Shown here one piece after another: positions 36,601 through 47,345 of a stretch of 64,000 nucleotides of DNA. The notes beneath the pieces were generated by a model, which was not told where the DNA came from, made no database searches, and worked only from the letters and a program-made list of their open reading frames with translations. Numbering within the stretch: the first letter of the stretch is position 1; each line of letters starts with the position of its first letter. The position numbers and the translations under genes were made by a program. The DNA comes from Orychophragmus violaceus (Eukaryota > Streptophyta > Magnoliopsida > Brassicales > Brassicaceae), in NCBI GenBank assembly GCA_030180135.1, contig CM058233.1:104325994-104389993 (forward strand). The letters run 5' to 3'.

Positions 36601-39163
36601 TTTTTCTGCCTCTCCGGCAACACCATCCACTATTATTCCTTCTCCTGAAACCGCAGATAACATTGTCTCCTCTCTTGTTCCTGTGTTTCAGCGGCCACCT
36701 GAAGCTTCTCCCTCCCCGTGTCCAGCTCCTTTGCCTGATGCGGTCGCAATGCCTTCGTCTGAACCAGCATTGGCTGCAACAACACCATCAGAACCAGCTC
36801 TGGTGCGAACAACTACAACAAAACGGGTTCCCAAACCCATCATGCCTCGCACAATGACAACACGATTACAAGACAACATTCGGAAACCAAATCCAAGGTA
36901 TGGTTTGACAGTGATTTTACAAGAGCTTGAACCTGAATCGCATGTCCAGGCACTTAAAGACGAAAAGTGGCGTTGGGCAATGAGCGAAGAGTACGATGCT
37001 ATTGTTCGCACGGATACTTTCGATCTTGTTGATCGCTCACTGGCACGCAACATTGTTGGATCAAAGTGGGTGTATCGGATCAAAAGACTACCAAATGGTA
37101 AAGTTGAGCGCTATAAAGCCCGGCTTGTTGCGAAAGGTTTTCACCAACGACCAGGCGTGGATTTTCATGACACCTTTAGTCCGGTTATTAAACATGCCAC
37201 AATTCGTCTGATACTTGGAACAGCGGTAACACGTCAATGGCCCTTAATGCAACTCGATGTAAACAATGCTTTTCTTCAGGGTCCCCTGTCTGAAGAGGTT
37301 TACATGCTGCAACCTCCTGGCATGATTGATAAAGATCACCCGACTCATGTCTGTCGTTTGAAGAAAGCTATCTATGGCCTTAAACAGGCTCCTCGGGCCT
37401 GGTACAACGCTCTCAAAGATTTTCTGGTCAGTATTGGTTTCATCAACTCCCTTGGTGATGCATCACTTTTCATTCTTAAAACCGGACAGCAATTCATCTA
37501 TATTCTAGTCTACGTAGATGACATCATCCTCACTGGTACATCAAGGTCTGAGATTGGACGTGTTTATGAACTTTTATCGTCTAAGTTCTCACTCAAAGAT
37601 CTTGGTGAACTCTCTTACTTTCTTGGAATGGAAGCCACGCGAACACAAGCTGGTCTGCATCTTACGCAGACAAAATACACAGTTGATCTTCTTCGCCGGG
37701 CCAAGATGGAAAATGCAAAGCCCGTTGCAACTCCCATGTCTTCAACTGATGTGCTTCGTCTTGATACCGGTGATAAGCTCTCGGACCCATCCGAATATAG
37801 AACAATAGTCGGCAGCTTGCAATACCTTGGTTTGACAAGGCCTGACATAGCCTTTGCAGTGAATAGACTATCTCAGTTCATGCATCAGCCCACTACCTTG
37901 CATTGGGAGGCCGTTAAGCGTATCTTACGTTATCTTGCTGGTTCGCCTGACAAAGGCATCTTCTTCTCCGTCAGTTCACCTCCTACACTTCATGCGTACT
38001 CTGATGCTGATTGGGCAGGTGATCGTGATGACTACATATCAACCGGTGCATATATTGTATATCTTGGTCAGAACCCTATCTCTTGGTCAGCTAAAAAGCA
38101 AGGAAGTGTTGCGAGGTCTTCTACTGAGGCGGAATATCGCGCCGTCTCTGATACCGCAGCCGAAGTTCAGTGGATACGATCGTTAATGACCGAGCTTGGA
38201 CTCCACTCCAGTATCACTCCAACCATATATTGTGACAACATCGGAGCCACCTATCTCTCAGCCAATCCAGTGTTTCACTCACGTATGAAACACATGGCTT
38301 TGGCATATCACTTTGTCCGAGAACAGGTCCAGGCAAAAACACTCAGAGTGTCTCACATCAGCTCGACTGATCAGCTGGCTGACGCCTTAACAAAGCCACT
38401 TCCACGCACTAGATTCATTTCTCTTATTCACAAGATTGGACTCTGTAGTCGACGTCCATCTTGAGGGGGCATATTAGTATAGATAAAGACTATCTCTAGT
38501 ATTTATCTATAAGATAAAGATGATATAGTTTTAGAGATTATCTTAATAGTTTGAGTTAATCTCTTAGCATCAATCTCTTGTATATATACGTGATTAATAC
38601 TATCAATAAAATCATCTTTCACAATTCTCTACATTAACTCCAAGTGTGTAATTAAGAACCACACCGTTTGTTTTCTTACAGGCATTGTCATATCTTCATG
38701 CTCTGTTCTTCCCATCACTCAATCCTCCTTCACTGGCTCTCCTATTTCTCTCCGGCATGTCCATCCACCATCTCGAACATCTCTAAGACGGCGAAACCTC
38801 GTCCCAATCACGATGATGGTAAAGCCGGCGCTCCAATTCATCCAAGGGACTGATGAGATGACGATCCCTGATGTCAAGCTGACTCGTTCGAGGGATGGAA
38901 GTAACGGAATGGCACTCTTCTCTTTCGATCAGCCATCGGTTTTTGACTCGAGCGGTGAGGTCGGGGAGATAACGGGTTTGTACATGATTGATGAGGAAGG
39001 TGTGATTCAGTCGACGGATGTGAACGCAAGATTCGTGAACGGGAAACCAGAAGGTATTGTGGCGAAGCACGTGATGCGGACGCCGAAAGAATGGGACAGG
39101 TTCATGAGGTTTATGGAGCGATATTCAGACCAGAACGGCTTACAGTTTGTTAAGAAGCAATGA
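33668..39163 (+). CDS. PSB28: PSB28, photosystem II assembly protein, split by a Copia-bearing intron
   Basis: Chloroplast protein that binds photosystem II assembly intermediates on the stromal side near CP47. Exon 1 is 33668-33737 and exon 2 is 38682-39163; the junction restores codon Gly (G|GC). The protein is 183 residues, the Arabidopsis length. Residues 1-70 are Ser/Arg/Pro-rich, a transit peptide. The mature part starts near KPALQFIQGTDEMTIPDV and contains the conserved NGMALFSFDQPSVF and ends FVKKQ. The intron is 4944 bp because a Copia element with its target duplication sits in it; without it the intron would be about 345 bp. Coding sequence and splice sites are intact, so the gene can still work if the long intron is spliced. 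Expression could be reduced or subject to silencing. Confidence 0.95.
34040..34201 (+). repeat. 5' LTR of the Copia element
   Basis: 162 bp, begins TATTAGTATAG and ends TTCTCTACA. The TA...CA ends differ from the usual TG...CA. Contains TATATATACG near its 3' third, a possible TATA box for element transcription. Confidence 0.95.
34300..36153 (+). CDS. Copia gag-pol, first part (gag, protease, integrase)
   Basis: 617 codons. Gag (UBN2 type) fills about residues 30-240. The zinc knuckle has the spacing C-x2-C-x4-H-x4-C at about 272-285. The protease motif DSGA is near 349. The integrase has its first two catalytic acidic residues near 547 and 609. The frame then runs off at a run of eight G (36130-36137). 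The homologous frame needs seven, so the polyprotein shifts and stops at 36153. Everything before the run looks intact. Confidence 0.9.
   Translation: MTTESSMVAESAPVFDVSKSTLISLNLSNITKLTANNYITWRLQIHSLLEAHELHCFLDDEDQTPSATTTNEAGEAQSNPLYQSWKRQDKMLFSAILGSLSLAVQPIVARATTVREVWQILYTTYGKPSRGHVKQIKQQIKQITKGSKSVNEYMRLIIDKADKLALLGAPFDHEDLLDVITEGLGEDYRAVVDMVNGRDTPITIDELHEKLIIREHTLAITAPVEDSLPATANVAHTRPSNNNTNQSFSGSRGGHSGGRGGYRPPRPYLGKCQICGVQGHGARRCPQYQQSSAPPHQSSAPPQYQQPHNSYRGQSPWMAPHLPLPTPPYQHQAYHATTSSPSYSPWLLDSGASHHITSDLHNLSLHSPYNGGENVMIGNGDQLPITHTGSTLLPSSSRNLLLKNVLYVPSIRKNLISVNKLCKSNNVMVQLCPYDFQVKDLYTGTTLIQGKARDGIYEWPLSSSSSVFASPLALSCSKSSLSSWHARLGHPNIQTLRLMLSKFSLPLASSVLSDFSCVSCSINKSHRQPFSISTLTSKEPLEIVFSDVWTSPLISIDGYKYFVIFVDHFTKYIWFYPLKTKSQVASIFPVFKALVENRFHKKIITLFTDNGGGIFSS
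36140..38464 (+). CDS. Copia pol, second part (integrase end, reverse transcriptase, RNase H)
   Basis: After the G run the pol frame continues without a stop to 38464. It begins with the rest of the integrase core, including its third catalytic acidic residue, and goes on through a Pro/Ser-rich linker, the reverse transcriptase (RYKARLVAKGF; active site YVDDI near 37511) and RNase H, ending near ADALTKPLPRTRF. The open frame technically reaches upstream to 36050, but those codons are out of register with integrase. As it stands it has no natural start, so full pol would need the frame error to be false or bypassed. Confidence 0.9.
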   Translation, partial: FLALKHFLAVNGISHLTTPPHTSEHNGLTERRNRHIVETGLALLSHASMPKTYWPYSFATAVYLINRMTTPTLSNKSPFQCLFQTEPNYLKLRTFGCLCFPWIRPYGQHKFSPKSVPCVFIGYSLTQSAFLCLDVSSSRVYVSRHVEFNESVFPFSASPATPSTIIPSPETADNIVSSLVPVFQRPPEASPSPCPAPLPDAVAMPSSEPALAATTPSEPALVRTTTTKRVPKPIMPRTMTTRLQDNIRKPNPRYGLTVILQELEPESHVQALKDEKWRWAMSEEYDAIVRTDTFDLVDRSLARNIVGSKWVYRIKRLPNGKVERYKARLVAKGFHQRPGVDFHDTFSPVIKHATIRLILGTAVTRQWPLMQLDVNNAFLQGPLSEEVYMLQPPGMIDKDHPTHVCRLKKAIYGLKQAPRAWYNALKDFLVSIGFINSLGDASLFILKTGQQFIYILVYVDDIILTGTSRSEIGRVYELLSSKFSLKDLGELSYFLGMEATRTQAGLHLTQTKYTVDLLRRAKMENAKPVATPMSSTDVLRLDTGDKLSDPSEYRTIVGSLQYLGLTRPDIAFAVNRLSQFMHQPTTLHWEAVKRILRYLAGSPDKGIFFSVSSPPTLHAYSDADWAGDRDDYISTGAYIVYLGQNPISWSAKKQGSVARSSTEAEYRAVSDTAAEVQWIRSLMTELGLHSSITPTIYCDNIGATYLSANPVFHSRMKHMALAYHFVREQVQAKTLRVSHISSTDQLADALTKPLPRTRFISLIHKIGLCSRRPS
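38472..38633 (+). repeat. 3' LTR of the Copia element
   Basis: Identical to the 5' LTR over all 162 bp. Preceded by the polypurine tract at 38464-38470. Followed by target duplication TTAAC and, 43 bp later, the PSB28 acceptor. An LTR polyadenylation signal here could end PSB28 transcripts early. Confidence 0.95.
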
Positions 39164-39672
39164 GCAAAAAATTGTATGTTACATTTATTTTTAACTCTTT
39201 TGGTTTATAATATTTCTCTCATATTTTTGATCTTTACTTGAGTTGCAATTTTCTACTTTACTTTCATTAGAGTTCTTGATTTTATGACCTCTTCTGATTA
39301 AATCGGGGTTTAGTTTAGAGAAATCGATGATTTATACAAAGGTATGAACAAAAAATCCATTTTGAAATTGTTTGTCTTCTTGAATTATGGGAGTTTAATC
39401 CGACTAAACCCAAAATCGTATCAAGAAAACTAAACCATAGTCTTAACCGGAATAAGGAAGACACATCAAAACTTTTTTTTTTTTGTTAACAAATATATTT
39501 GAAAAGCATGATAAAGAAAATAATACACAGCCCAGCCCATGCCCACTTTTTATTAAACAAACAACAACTTAACTGACAACCAATAATGCATTTTCGGGAA
39601 ATAATTGAGAAATAACCGATTGAGTTGAAACAAATTGTCAAACCTTAACCAGTAGACAACCAGATTTAGGGT
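39164..39672. other. PSB28 3' region, no gene
   Basis: Contains the PSB28 3'UTR (AT-rich after 39164) and a poly-T run near 39473. I see nothing else. Confidence 0.5.
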
Positions 39673-39936
39673 TGTGAGTGATAGACGCTAAAGATATGCA
39701 CATATCATTTGTTAATATTGTTGTAACTTCTCTAACTATAAAAGATCGCTCTCGATCTTATGTAACGACTCAGGCTATATATTATGCCTTGTACATTATT
39801 CATAATCAATCAAGAAGCTTATCAGTTTTCATGGTATCAGAGCTCCAACGGATCTCATCCTCTTGATCGTCTCTTCTTCTCTATTTACTTCTTTCGTTTC
39901 TATCATCTTCTCGTTTTTCTTCTTTTCATTTCGGCA

Positions 39937-40371
39937 ATGGCCAATAAACAAAACAATCGGACTGAGCGATGTTTTGGTGTTACAAATATCAAACACCACA
40001 TCCCGGTGATTTTCGACTTGGAAGATCATAAATACGACGCTTGGCGAGAGCTTCTTCTAACTCACTGTATGGCGTTTGACGTCGCTGGACACCTCGACGG
40101 CAATCTTGTTCCGAATGGGGCGAATGATCAAGCTTGGCTGAAGCGCGACAGTCTGATCAAACTCTGGTTGTACGGCACAATGGCAAAAGCCCTATTTCGT
40201 TCATCGTTTCAAACCGGCGGGACTGCTCGTGACATCTGGTTATATGTGGAGAACCAGTTCCGTAACAACAAAGAGACACGGGCTATTCAGCTCGACAACG
40301 AACTCCGGACTATGGAGATCGGAGATCTGTCAGTTCAAGACTACTGTCAGAAGATGAAATTGACCCATTAG
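39937..40371 (+). pseudogene. Truncated Copia gag
   Basis: 145 codons from MANKQNNRTE, with the typical gag segments ITHWQ-like YDAWRELLLTHC and FRNNKETRAIQLDNELRT. It ends at a stop where the internal deletion joins it to integrase-derived sequence. No zinc knuckle remains. Confidence 0.8.
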
Positions 40372-41043
40372 AAGATTGTTGTTCCAATCTCGGTTTGCGC
40401 CTTCCTATTGGGTCGAGGCGCTAAATCTAGCTGCCCATATTCTCAATATCGTGCCATCAAAAGCCATTCAAAATCAAATTCCATACATACTTCTATTCCA
40501 GAAAGAGCCAAAATATGATTATCTTAGAGTGTTCAGGTGCTTATGCTTCCCAAATCTTAATCATTCAAACCTGAACAAACTCTCCAAGGTCTACTCCATG
40601 TATCTTTCTTGGTTATCCTTCACAACATCGTGGTTATAGATGTAGGATCTCAAAACCAAGAGAATCATTATATCTCGCCATGTTTTGTTTGAGGAGGATA
40701 TATTCCCAGCCGCACAAACATCCTCACCTAAAGAGCTTTATCATTTTCTCGATGAGTCTGATGAACCATCCCAAACGTTCAAATCAATTCTGCAGGCTCC
40801 ATTTCAATCAAATGTTCAGCCTGATCAACCGAGAACTCGAACACATGTACCTTGTACTCGGTCTGATCGTGTACAAACAAGATCAACTTGCAGTGATCCT
40901 CTGTTCCGTGCTCCTACTGCGATTCAAACCCGCTCAAAATCAGGCATTTCTAAGCCAAAACAAATGCTTTCTCTAATCACCACATCTCGCCATTACCCAA
41001 AAGTCATAATCATGCTTTAACCGATCCAAAATGGAATCCTGTA

Positions 41044-42513
41044 ATGAAAGATGAACATGGTGCATTTATTAAGACTAAGACGTGGGACTTGGTACCACGT
41101 CCTAAGAATACTAACGTTGTTCGTTCTATGTGGCTCTTTAAACATAAACACGATGCAGATGGAGTGCTCTCGCGTCACAAAGTGCATTTAGTCGCAAATG
41201 GGAAATCACAACAAGAAGGGATCGACTTCACAGAAACCTTCAGCAGTCCAGTTGTGAAGCCAGCAACCATACGTTGTGTTCTGAACATTGCAGTAAGCTC
41301 AGGCTGGAATATCCGACAATTGGACGTCAAAAACGCTTTTCTGCAGGGTCGCCTTGAAGAAACTATGTTCATGCACCAGCCACCGGGGTTTGTTGATCAG
41401 CAATATCTGAAACATGTTTGTAAGCTCAACAAAGCGATTTACGGCTTGAAGCAAGCCCCACGGGCTTGGAATTCAAGGTTATCAAGCTACTTGAAAGATA
41501 TGGGTTTCGTCTGTAGGAAAGCTGAATCGTCCCTATTTGTTTTCAAGAAAGGCAATGACTGCGCTTACCTTCTGATTTATGTCAATGACATACTCTTGAC
41601 TGCCTCCTCCAATGCCATGCTGCAAAGAATTATCGACAAGCTCAAAATAGAGTTTCCCATGACAGACTTAGGTCCGTTGAAGCACTTTCTGGGAATCAAA
41701 GTCGGGGTTAAGTGCAATGGTCTCTTCTTGAGTCAATCTGCATATATTGAAGATATAATCGCACGAGCTGGAATGGTAGACTGCAAGCCGCTATCCACTC
41801 CAGTAGACTTGAAATCCAAACTGTCGATTGATGAAGGCGAGCCAATTGAGAATCCTACTTTCTACATAAGTATCGCAGGGGCTCTCTAATATCTGACGTT
41901 CACAAGGCCCAGAATTTCGTATGCAGTTCACCAGGTATTCTTGTATATGCACACGCCTCGTCAACCGCACTTACAGGCTCTTAAACGCATAGTGAGATAC
42001 CTGAAGGGAACCATCAATTACGGCGTTCAGATGACCAGAGGCAGATTAGACTCATTAATAGCATACTCCGATGCTGACTGGATGGGCTGTCCTGACACAC
42101 GAAGATCAACCTCGGGTTACTGCGTTTATCTTGGTCCTAATATAGTCTCCTGGTCAGCAAAACAACAACCTACACCATCTCGATCAAGCTCCAAGGCTGA
42201 ATACAAGGGCGTGGCAAACACTGTTGCAGAATTAACATGGCTCAGGAACCTCCTCATCGAACTCCATCTCCCAATCTCATCAGCCTCTGTTGTCTACTGT
42301 GATAATATTGGGTCAGTTTATTTATCCACGAATCCAGTCAAGCATCAATGTACGAAACATATAGAGCTAGATAATCACTTCGTACGTGACAAGGTTTCTA
42401 TCGGGGAAGTTAAAGTCCTTCATGTGCCTACTTCGCTTCAATACGCTGACATCTTCACCAAAGGCTTACCATCTTCACTACACAATGAATTTCGGTCCAG
42501 CCTCACCGTCTGA
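41044..42513 (+). pseudogene. Copia reverse transcriptase and RNase H remnant
   Basis: The frame from 41044 reads through reverse transcriptase (RQLDVKNAFLQGRLEE, YGLKQAPRAWNSRLSSYL) and stops at 41889 inside GAL*. A second frame from 41941 carries RNase H (YSDADWMGCPDTRRSTSGY, ADIFTKGLPSSLH) to 42513. The catalytic YVDD has Asn for the first Asp (YVND). Not functional. Confidence 0.85.
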
Positions 42514-42529
42514 CCTTCAGACGCTGCAC

Positions 42530-43029
42530 NNNNNNNNNNNNNNNNNNNNNNNNNNNNNNNNNNNNNNNNNNNNNNNNNNNNNNNNNNNNNNNNNNNNNNN
42601 NNNNNNNNNNNNNNNNNNNNNNNNNNNNNNNNNNNNNNNNNNNNNNNNNNNNNNNNNNNNNNNNNNNNNNNNNNNNNNNNNNNNNNNNNNNNNNNNNNNN
42701 NNNNNNNNNNNNNNNNNNNNNNNNNNNNNNNNNNNNNNNNNNNNNNNNNNNNNNNNNNNNNNNNNNNNNNNNNNNNNNNNNNNNNNNNNNNNNNNNNNNN
42801 NNNNNNNNNNNNNNNNNNNNNNNNNNNNNNNNNNNNNNNNNNNNNNNNNNNNNNNNNNNNNNNNNNNNNNNNNNNNNNNNNNNNNNNNNNNNNNNNNNNN
42901 NNNNNNNNNNNNNNNNNNNNNNNNNNNNNNNNNNNNNNNNNNNNNNNNNNNNNNNNNNNNNNNNNNNNNNNNNNNNNNNNNNNNNNNNNNNNNNNNNNNN
43001 NNNNNNNNNNNNNNNNNNNNNNNNNNNNN
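42530..43029. other. Assembly gap, 500 N
   Basis: Exactly 500 N, which is a conventional placeholder, so true length is unknown. Open frames running across it are meaningless. It cuts off the 3' end of the decayed Copia element. Confidence 0.98.
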
Positions 43030-44142
43030 AGTTATATATAAGTTATATGTAAATGTTCCATTACAAAGCATGTTTTGAGGTTTAAAACGTATTGTATTTT
43101 ACATTTTGTTTAATTTGATTCAACTTTATCGAACTTTAATTTATATACTACTAAATTGTCTATATCTAATTTCTGTATAATTTTTTTGTCAATATAATTT
43201 TTTACTATTTTAAATATAACTTTACTAAAATAATCTATTTTGGACTTCTCTAAGAAGTTTTAAAATTGTGGGATAAATATATACTTTAAATGACATTTTT
43301 AATTTGACTCAATATTACCAAAATTTTATTTATATATCTAATTGTCTGTATTTAATTTATGTATATAAAATTTTTAACAAAATATATTTTTATAATTTTA
43401 AAGTTTAAATTTACTAATTTATTATGTTCTGACTTCTCGTAGAATTTTGATAGAAGAAATTTATTTAAATTTTTATTAGAGTCTAACGTATCATACTTCT
43501 ATAGAAATCTAACATATCGCGAATGTTATAATGATAATTACGGTTTATGTTATTTTTGTTTGATTATAAGGGATAACGGTAATTTCCTTAGCGTGAAAGC
43601 ACAATTTTACATTTCTTTTAATTTGATTTTTTTTTAAAAATCAATTTGTAGGACATATTAAGTAATTTCCTCAATATTATTACCCTAAAAATTGTTCTTT
43701 TGTAAATATAAAAGGAAAAAGAAGCGCTGCCTTTTAACACTCAGGGAAAATATATATACACATTTCTAGAAGTTCAACTATTTAGATTTTTTTAATATAA
43801 AAACGGATGGTTTGTTTGGGTTTTAAAACAATACACAAGTTTTTATTTTTTTTTTATTTTTTTTTTGCTTTTAACATATTCGAATTAACAGTGCAACATG
43901 ATCTATTAATTAATTCTCTATTGAAATGTTCTCTGTTTTTTATACACTTCTTTAGTTTGGATTAAAAAGGACTAGGCGAGTATCATTGAGAGGCATATTA
44001 AACTTCATAAGTTTTTTTCTCACTCTTTTTTCTTTTTTTAATAAATCAACTGTGAATGTCCACGGAAACAGAAAAGTGATAATTCTACTAGATATCGAGA
44101 CCGACTTTGTATTTTTAGAGTATCTCCAATATAATATTCCTT
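43030..44142. other. AT-rich intergenic DNA, no gene
   Basis: Over 75% A+T by eye. AGAGTATCTCCAATATAATATTCC at about 44117-44140 resembles the end of a common plant MITE family, but I cannot define both ends. Nothing else is supported. Confidence 0.5.
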
Positions 44143-44417
44143 ATTTTACTTCAAAATGCAATAATTCAAAAATATAATTGGTTTTTAATCTAATGTATTG
44201 TTCAGTTTTGTACTCCAAACTAAATTATTCAAAATATATTATTCTAATTTTGTTATTAATACATTTTAGTCACAAAATTATAAATTAATCTTATTTATTT
44301 TTTTACAACAAGTTTATATCATGAAACTATTCTATTTTGAAAATTTTATAATAAAATAGTGTTTAAACGTTAAAGAATTTTTATTTGATAATAATTCAAA
44401 GTATTTTATATTATTTT

Positions 44418-44484
<67 letters not shown>

Positions 44485-44784
44485 ATATATATATTTTACT
44501 TCAAAATGCAATAATTCAAAAATATAATTGGTTTTTAATCTAATGTATTGTTCAGTTTTGTACTCCAAACTAAATTATTCAAAATATATTATTCTAATTT
44601 TGTTATTAATACATTTTAGTCACAAAATTATAAATTAATCTTATTTATTTTTTTACAACAAGTTTATATCATGAAACTATTCTATTTTGAAAATTTTATA
44701 ATAAAATAATGTTTAAACGTTAAAGAATTTTTATTTGATAATAATTCAAAGTATTTTATATTATTTTTAAATATATATATATAT
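44143..44784. repeat. 350-bp tandem duplication with a (TA)n boundary
   Basis: Copies start at 44143 and 44493 with ATTTTACTTCAAAATGC and match base for base for about 290 bp apart from one visible change (ATAGTG against ATAATG). A long (TA)n run at 44420-44494 separates them, and a shorter one ends copy two. Near-identity means the duplication is recent. Confidence 0.9.
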
Positions 44785-44938
44785 AATAATTGTTATTGTT
44801 TTGACTGAAAATAATAAAATTTAATATTGAAATGATTATTTATAAATAAAAAAATTTCAATCCAAAATATAGTAAAATAAATCTCTAAAAAGTAATTTTA
44901 TCTATTATTTCATTTTAAACTAAAAAAATCAAATGAGA

Positions 44939-47345
44939 TTAGAACTCCCTCTCTCCCTTCTCTCGAGAGAGGGCTTCTGCAAGCCGTGCATGCTCTTCCT
45001 CCGCGGTTTGGCTTCTTACCTTCAACCGATTTTGGGTGTTGACTCTTGACTCTCGGCGGTGGTTACAGCGGTACATCGGTAGTTTTACGGTTGGGATGCG
45101 GCTCCGGCTCCGGATCTGGGAGGACAAGGTCTGGTTTTCGTCCTCTCGTGCCTCGACTTCCTCCCTTTGTTGTGCCCTCGGTATGATGGTATTTTCCTCC
45201 TCTGGATCCGCTCTCGGGGCCGGTGGCATATACATGTGAGGCGGCGTAGCGAAAATCCGATGCAGTATGTTTTTGGGCTCCATTCTCCTCTTCGTGCCCG
45301 CTAGAGGATGGCGACAGATCTGGCGGTTTGGTTTGCCGAGAAAGTGATATTCATGCATTTTCATGCATTTAGTCATATGTTAAATTCTTGTTTTAGTCTC
45401 ATTTTGCATTCATTCATGTTCTTTTCTTGTTCTTTGTTGCATTTAGAGTCTAAGTGCATTTAGAGTTAGGATTTGCATAATTTGTTGTTCTTGGGAGTGT
45501 TTTCTTATGCTTTGTAGGTTCTTGGAGTTGCTAAGGTAGTTTGGAAGAGTTTGGAGTCCAAATGAGTGATTGCAAGTGAAATGGTGATGAAGGACCAAAC
45601 TGGTGAGCTTGAAAGATGGAGAAAAATGAAGCCTTTCCGTGCATATTTAGCTTTTGGAGCATCAAATAGAAGTTGTAGAAAATCGAGTTAGCTTTCCAAT
45701 GGAGGTGGTTTCAAGTCGTTTGGAGTTGTATGCGAGAAGTTATGGCCGATTTACTGAGCCCCGCGGTTAGCCTCGCGGTTTGTAGCTAAACCGCGAGATT
45801 TTTGGAAATCTGAGCGTGAAGACTCGCGGTTAGCCCCGCGGTTGGGAGACAAACCGCTAGGAGCCCCAGATTACCAGCCTTTGACCAAGTTTTTTTACCC
45901 AACCTTTGTTTGGGTCGACCCAGACTTGTTGGGTTGACCCAGTTCGACCCTTTTTACTATAAATGCTTAATTTTGGGTTTCTAAAATCCTAAGCTACCTA
46001 AGCATAGTTTTGTTTTAGGATTTGGATCTTGTAATCTTTGATCTTGAGTTTAATTTAAGTACTTCTTTATATCTTCTTAATCTTTTCTCTTAATCTCTCT
46101 TTAATCTTGTTATCTCATACTATCTTTATGGATTTTGTGGGAACAATGAAGATTAGAGAGTAGAATTTTTGGGTTTTGTGGATGAGGTTGATTTAGATGG
46201 TTTATGTGATGATTAGTGATGCTTAGGACTTATTTATGAATGATCCTTCTCTAATTAGTTGATCTCTATGCTAGGTTGCAAGGAATTGTTGAATCTAGAT
46301 GCTAGGCTTTTTCATGCCCGAAAGGTGTTCGATGAATTGCTTGAATGAACTTTTTAGAGGATTTTCATATCTTAGCCTAAGAGATTAGTTGTCTAAGGTG
46401 ATTATTGGTAATGAGAACTTTAAATTAATGCTTGCTTGATTCTTAATCACAAATGATAATTTGATCTTGATTAGGGATTAGTCAAAGGGATTAGTGCCAA
46501 GAGATTGGATTAGTCTAATGATTAATGTTCTTAGCCTAAGGATTAGCTTTGCTAAAAGGTGTTTGATGGATATTATTGCATGCTTGACTTGTAATTTGCA
46601 AATGAGAATTGAATGATTGCTTGATTAGCATAGGAGTTATGAACATGAGAATGTGATTAGCTTAATTATGATCATTAGCCTTGTTTAGCAATGTTTGATT
46701 GATTGAAACATCATTGATTGTCTCTAAACCATCTAGTCTCCATAGCCTCATCCTAGGACCCTCTTTTATCTTATTTGCTTCTTGTTTAGTGTTTTGCTTT
46801 GTTTCTTTCTTGCTTTATTTCCTTTTTAGATTGTTTAGGTTGTTAGATAAACCCATTTTATTTGATTTGCTTAGCTTGAGTAGTTTCTTGCATTCTTGAT
46901 TGGTTGTTCTTCTTGCCTCCCTGGATTGATACCTTAAGTACTATAATGACATGAGTAGACTTGAGGAATTGAGCTAGAATCTATAAAAAAGTCTATCATC
47001 AGAAAGTGGTGGACCGACTATTATCTTCGTGGTGCTTGTTTCTCTCTTTCGCCGCTTAGGCCCTTCCGGTGTGGGGGTGAACCAAATATGGTGGTGGCTC
47101 TAAGGATCTTCTCTTTCCCGCAGTTTAGGCATCGCTTTTCACCCTTTGTATTATTAGGTCTCGTCCTCTATGTGTGATCCTTGGTTCTTGCTAGCGTGTT
47201 TTCGGAGGTCTGGTATCTCCTTCGTGTTGTTGGTGGTTCCGCCGTTTGGAGGCATAAGCTTCGCGTTAAACGGCATCTCCACACCCTCTTGACGGCGGTG
47301 ATTGTTTTCCATATAGGTTAGGGTTTTTGGGGTAACCATTTTAAT
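44939..47345 (-). other. Old repeat-like sequence with charged open frames, interrupted by a solo LTR
   Basis: Left (45344-44939) and right (47345-47007) pieces form one locus once the solo LTR is removed. Minus-strand frames are rich in Arg, Glu and Gln: the right piece begins MVTPKTLTYMENNHRRQEGV, the left ends RSQTAEEEHARLAEALSREK. A stop interrupts the right piece. GC content is higher than surroundings. This may be a retroelement ORF or an unknown gene remnant; I do not recognise a family. Confidence 0.35.
45345..47001 (+). mobile_element. Solo LTR, 1657 bp, probably Gypsy type
   Basis: Begins TGATATTCATGC and ends CTATCATCA, with the 5-bp target duplication GAAAG at 45340-45344 and 47002-47006. 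TG...CA ends and the 5-bp duplication fit an LTR. A TATAAATGC box lies near 45957. No primer site or coding sequence follows, so the internal part has been lost by LTR-LTR recombination. Internal phrases such as AGCTTTCCAATGG followed by AGTTATGGCC are typical of plant Gypsy LTRs from memory. Confidence 0.8.

Larger units (their letters stand above)
34040..38633 (+). mobile_element. Full-length, very young Ty1/Copia element in the PSB28 intron
   Basis: Two 162-bp LTRs (34040-34201 and 38472-38633) are identical base for base by my reading. The 5-bp target duplication TTAAC is at 34035-34039 and 38634-38638. The primer site TGGTATCAGAGC (34202-34213) matches the 3' end of initiator methionine tRNA. 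The polypurine tract GAGGGGG lies just before the 3' LTR. One gag-pol frame follows in Copia order: gag, zinc knuckle, protease, integrase, reverse transcriptase, RNase H. It is broken once by an extra G. It lies in the same orientation as PSB28. Identical LTRs mean recent insertion. Confidence 0.96.
39673..42529 (+). mobile_element. Decayed, internally deleted Copia element
   Basis: A probable 5' LTR (TGTGAGTGATAG at 39673 to TTTTCA at 39831) is followed at once by the primer site TGGTATCAGAGC (39832-39843). Gag begins at 39937 (MANKQNNRTERCFG) and stops at 40371. It then jumps straight into the end of integrase (SYWVEALNLAAHILN), so about 2 kb of gag, protease and integrase are missing. Frameshifts follow. 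Reverse transcriptase is open from 41044 to 41889, where the catalytic YVDD is YVND (YVNDILL), and RNase H from 41941 to 42513. The 3' LTR would lie in the N gap. Sequence differs from the young copy, so it is another lineage. Confidence 0.85.

Noticed and set aside
33668..39163. PSB28 as a pseudogene disrupted by a retrotransposon
   Set aside because: The element lies wholly within the intron, both exons are intact, the junction codon is restored and the protein length equals that of Arabidopsis.
42386..43078. Long open frames spanning the N run
   Set aside because: They are made of unknown bases and carry no information.
44332..44568. Tyr-Ile repeat protein on the minus strand
   Set aside because: It is a translation of the (TA)n microsatellite.
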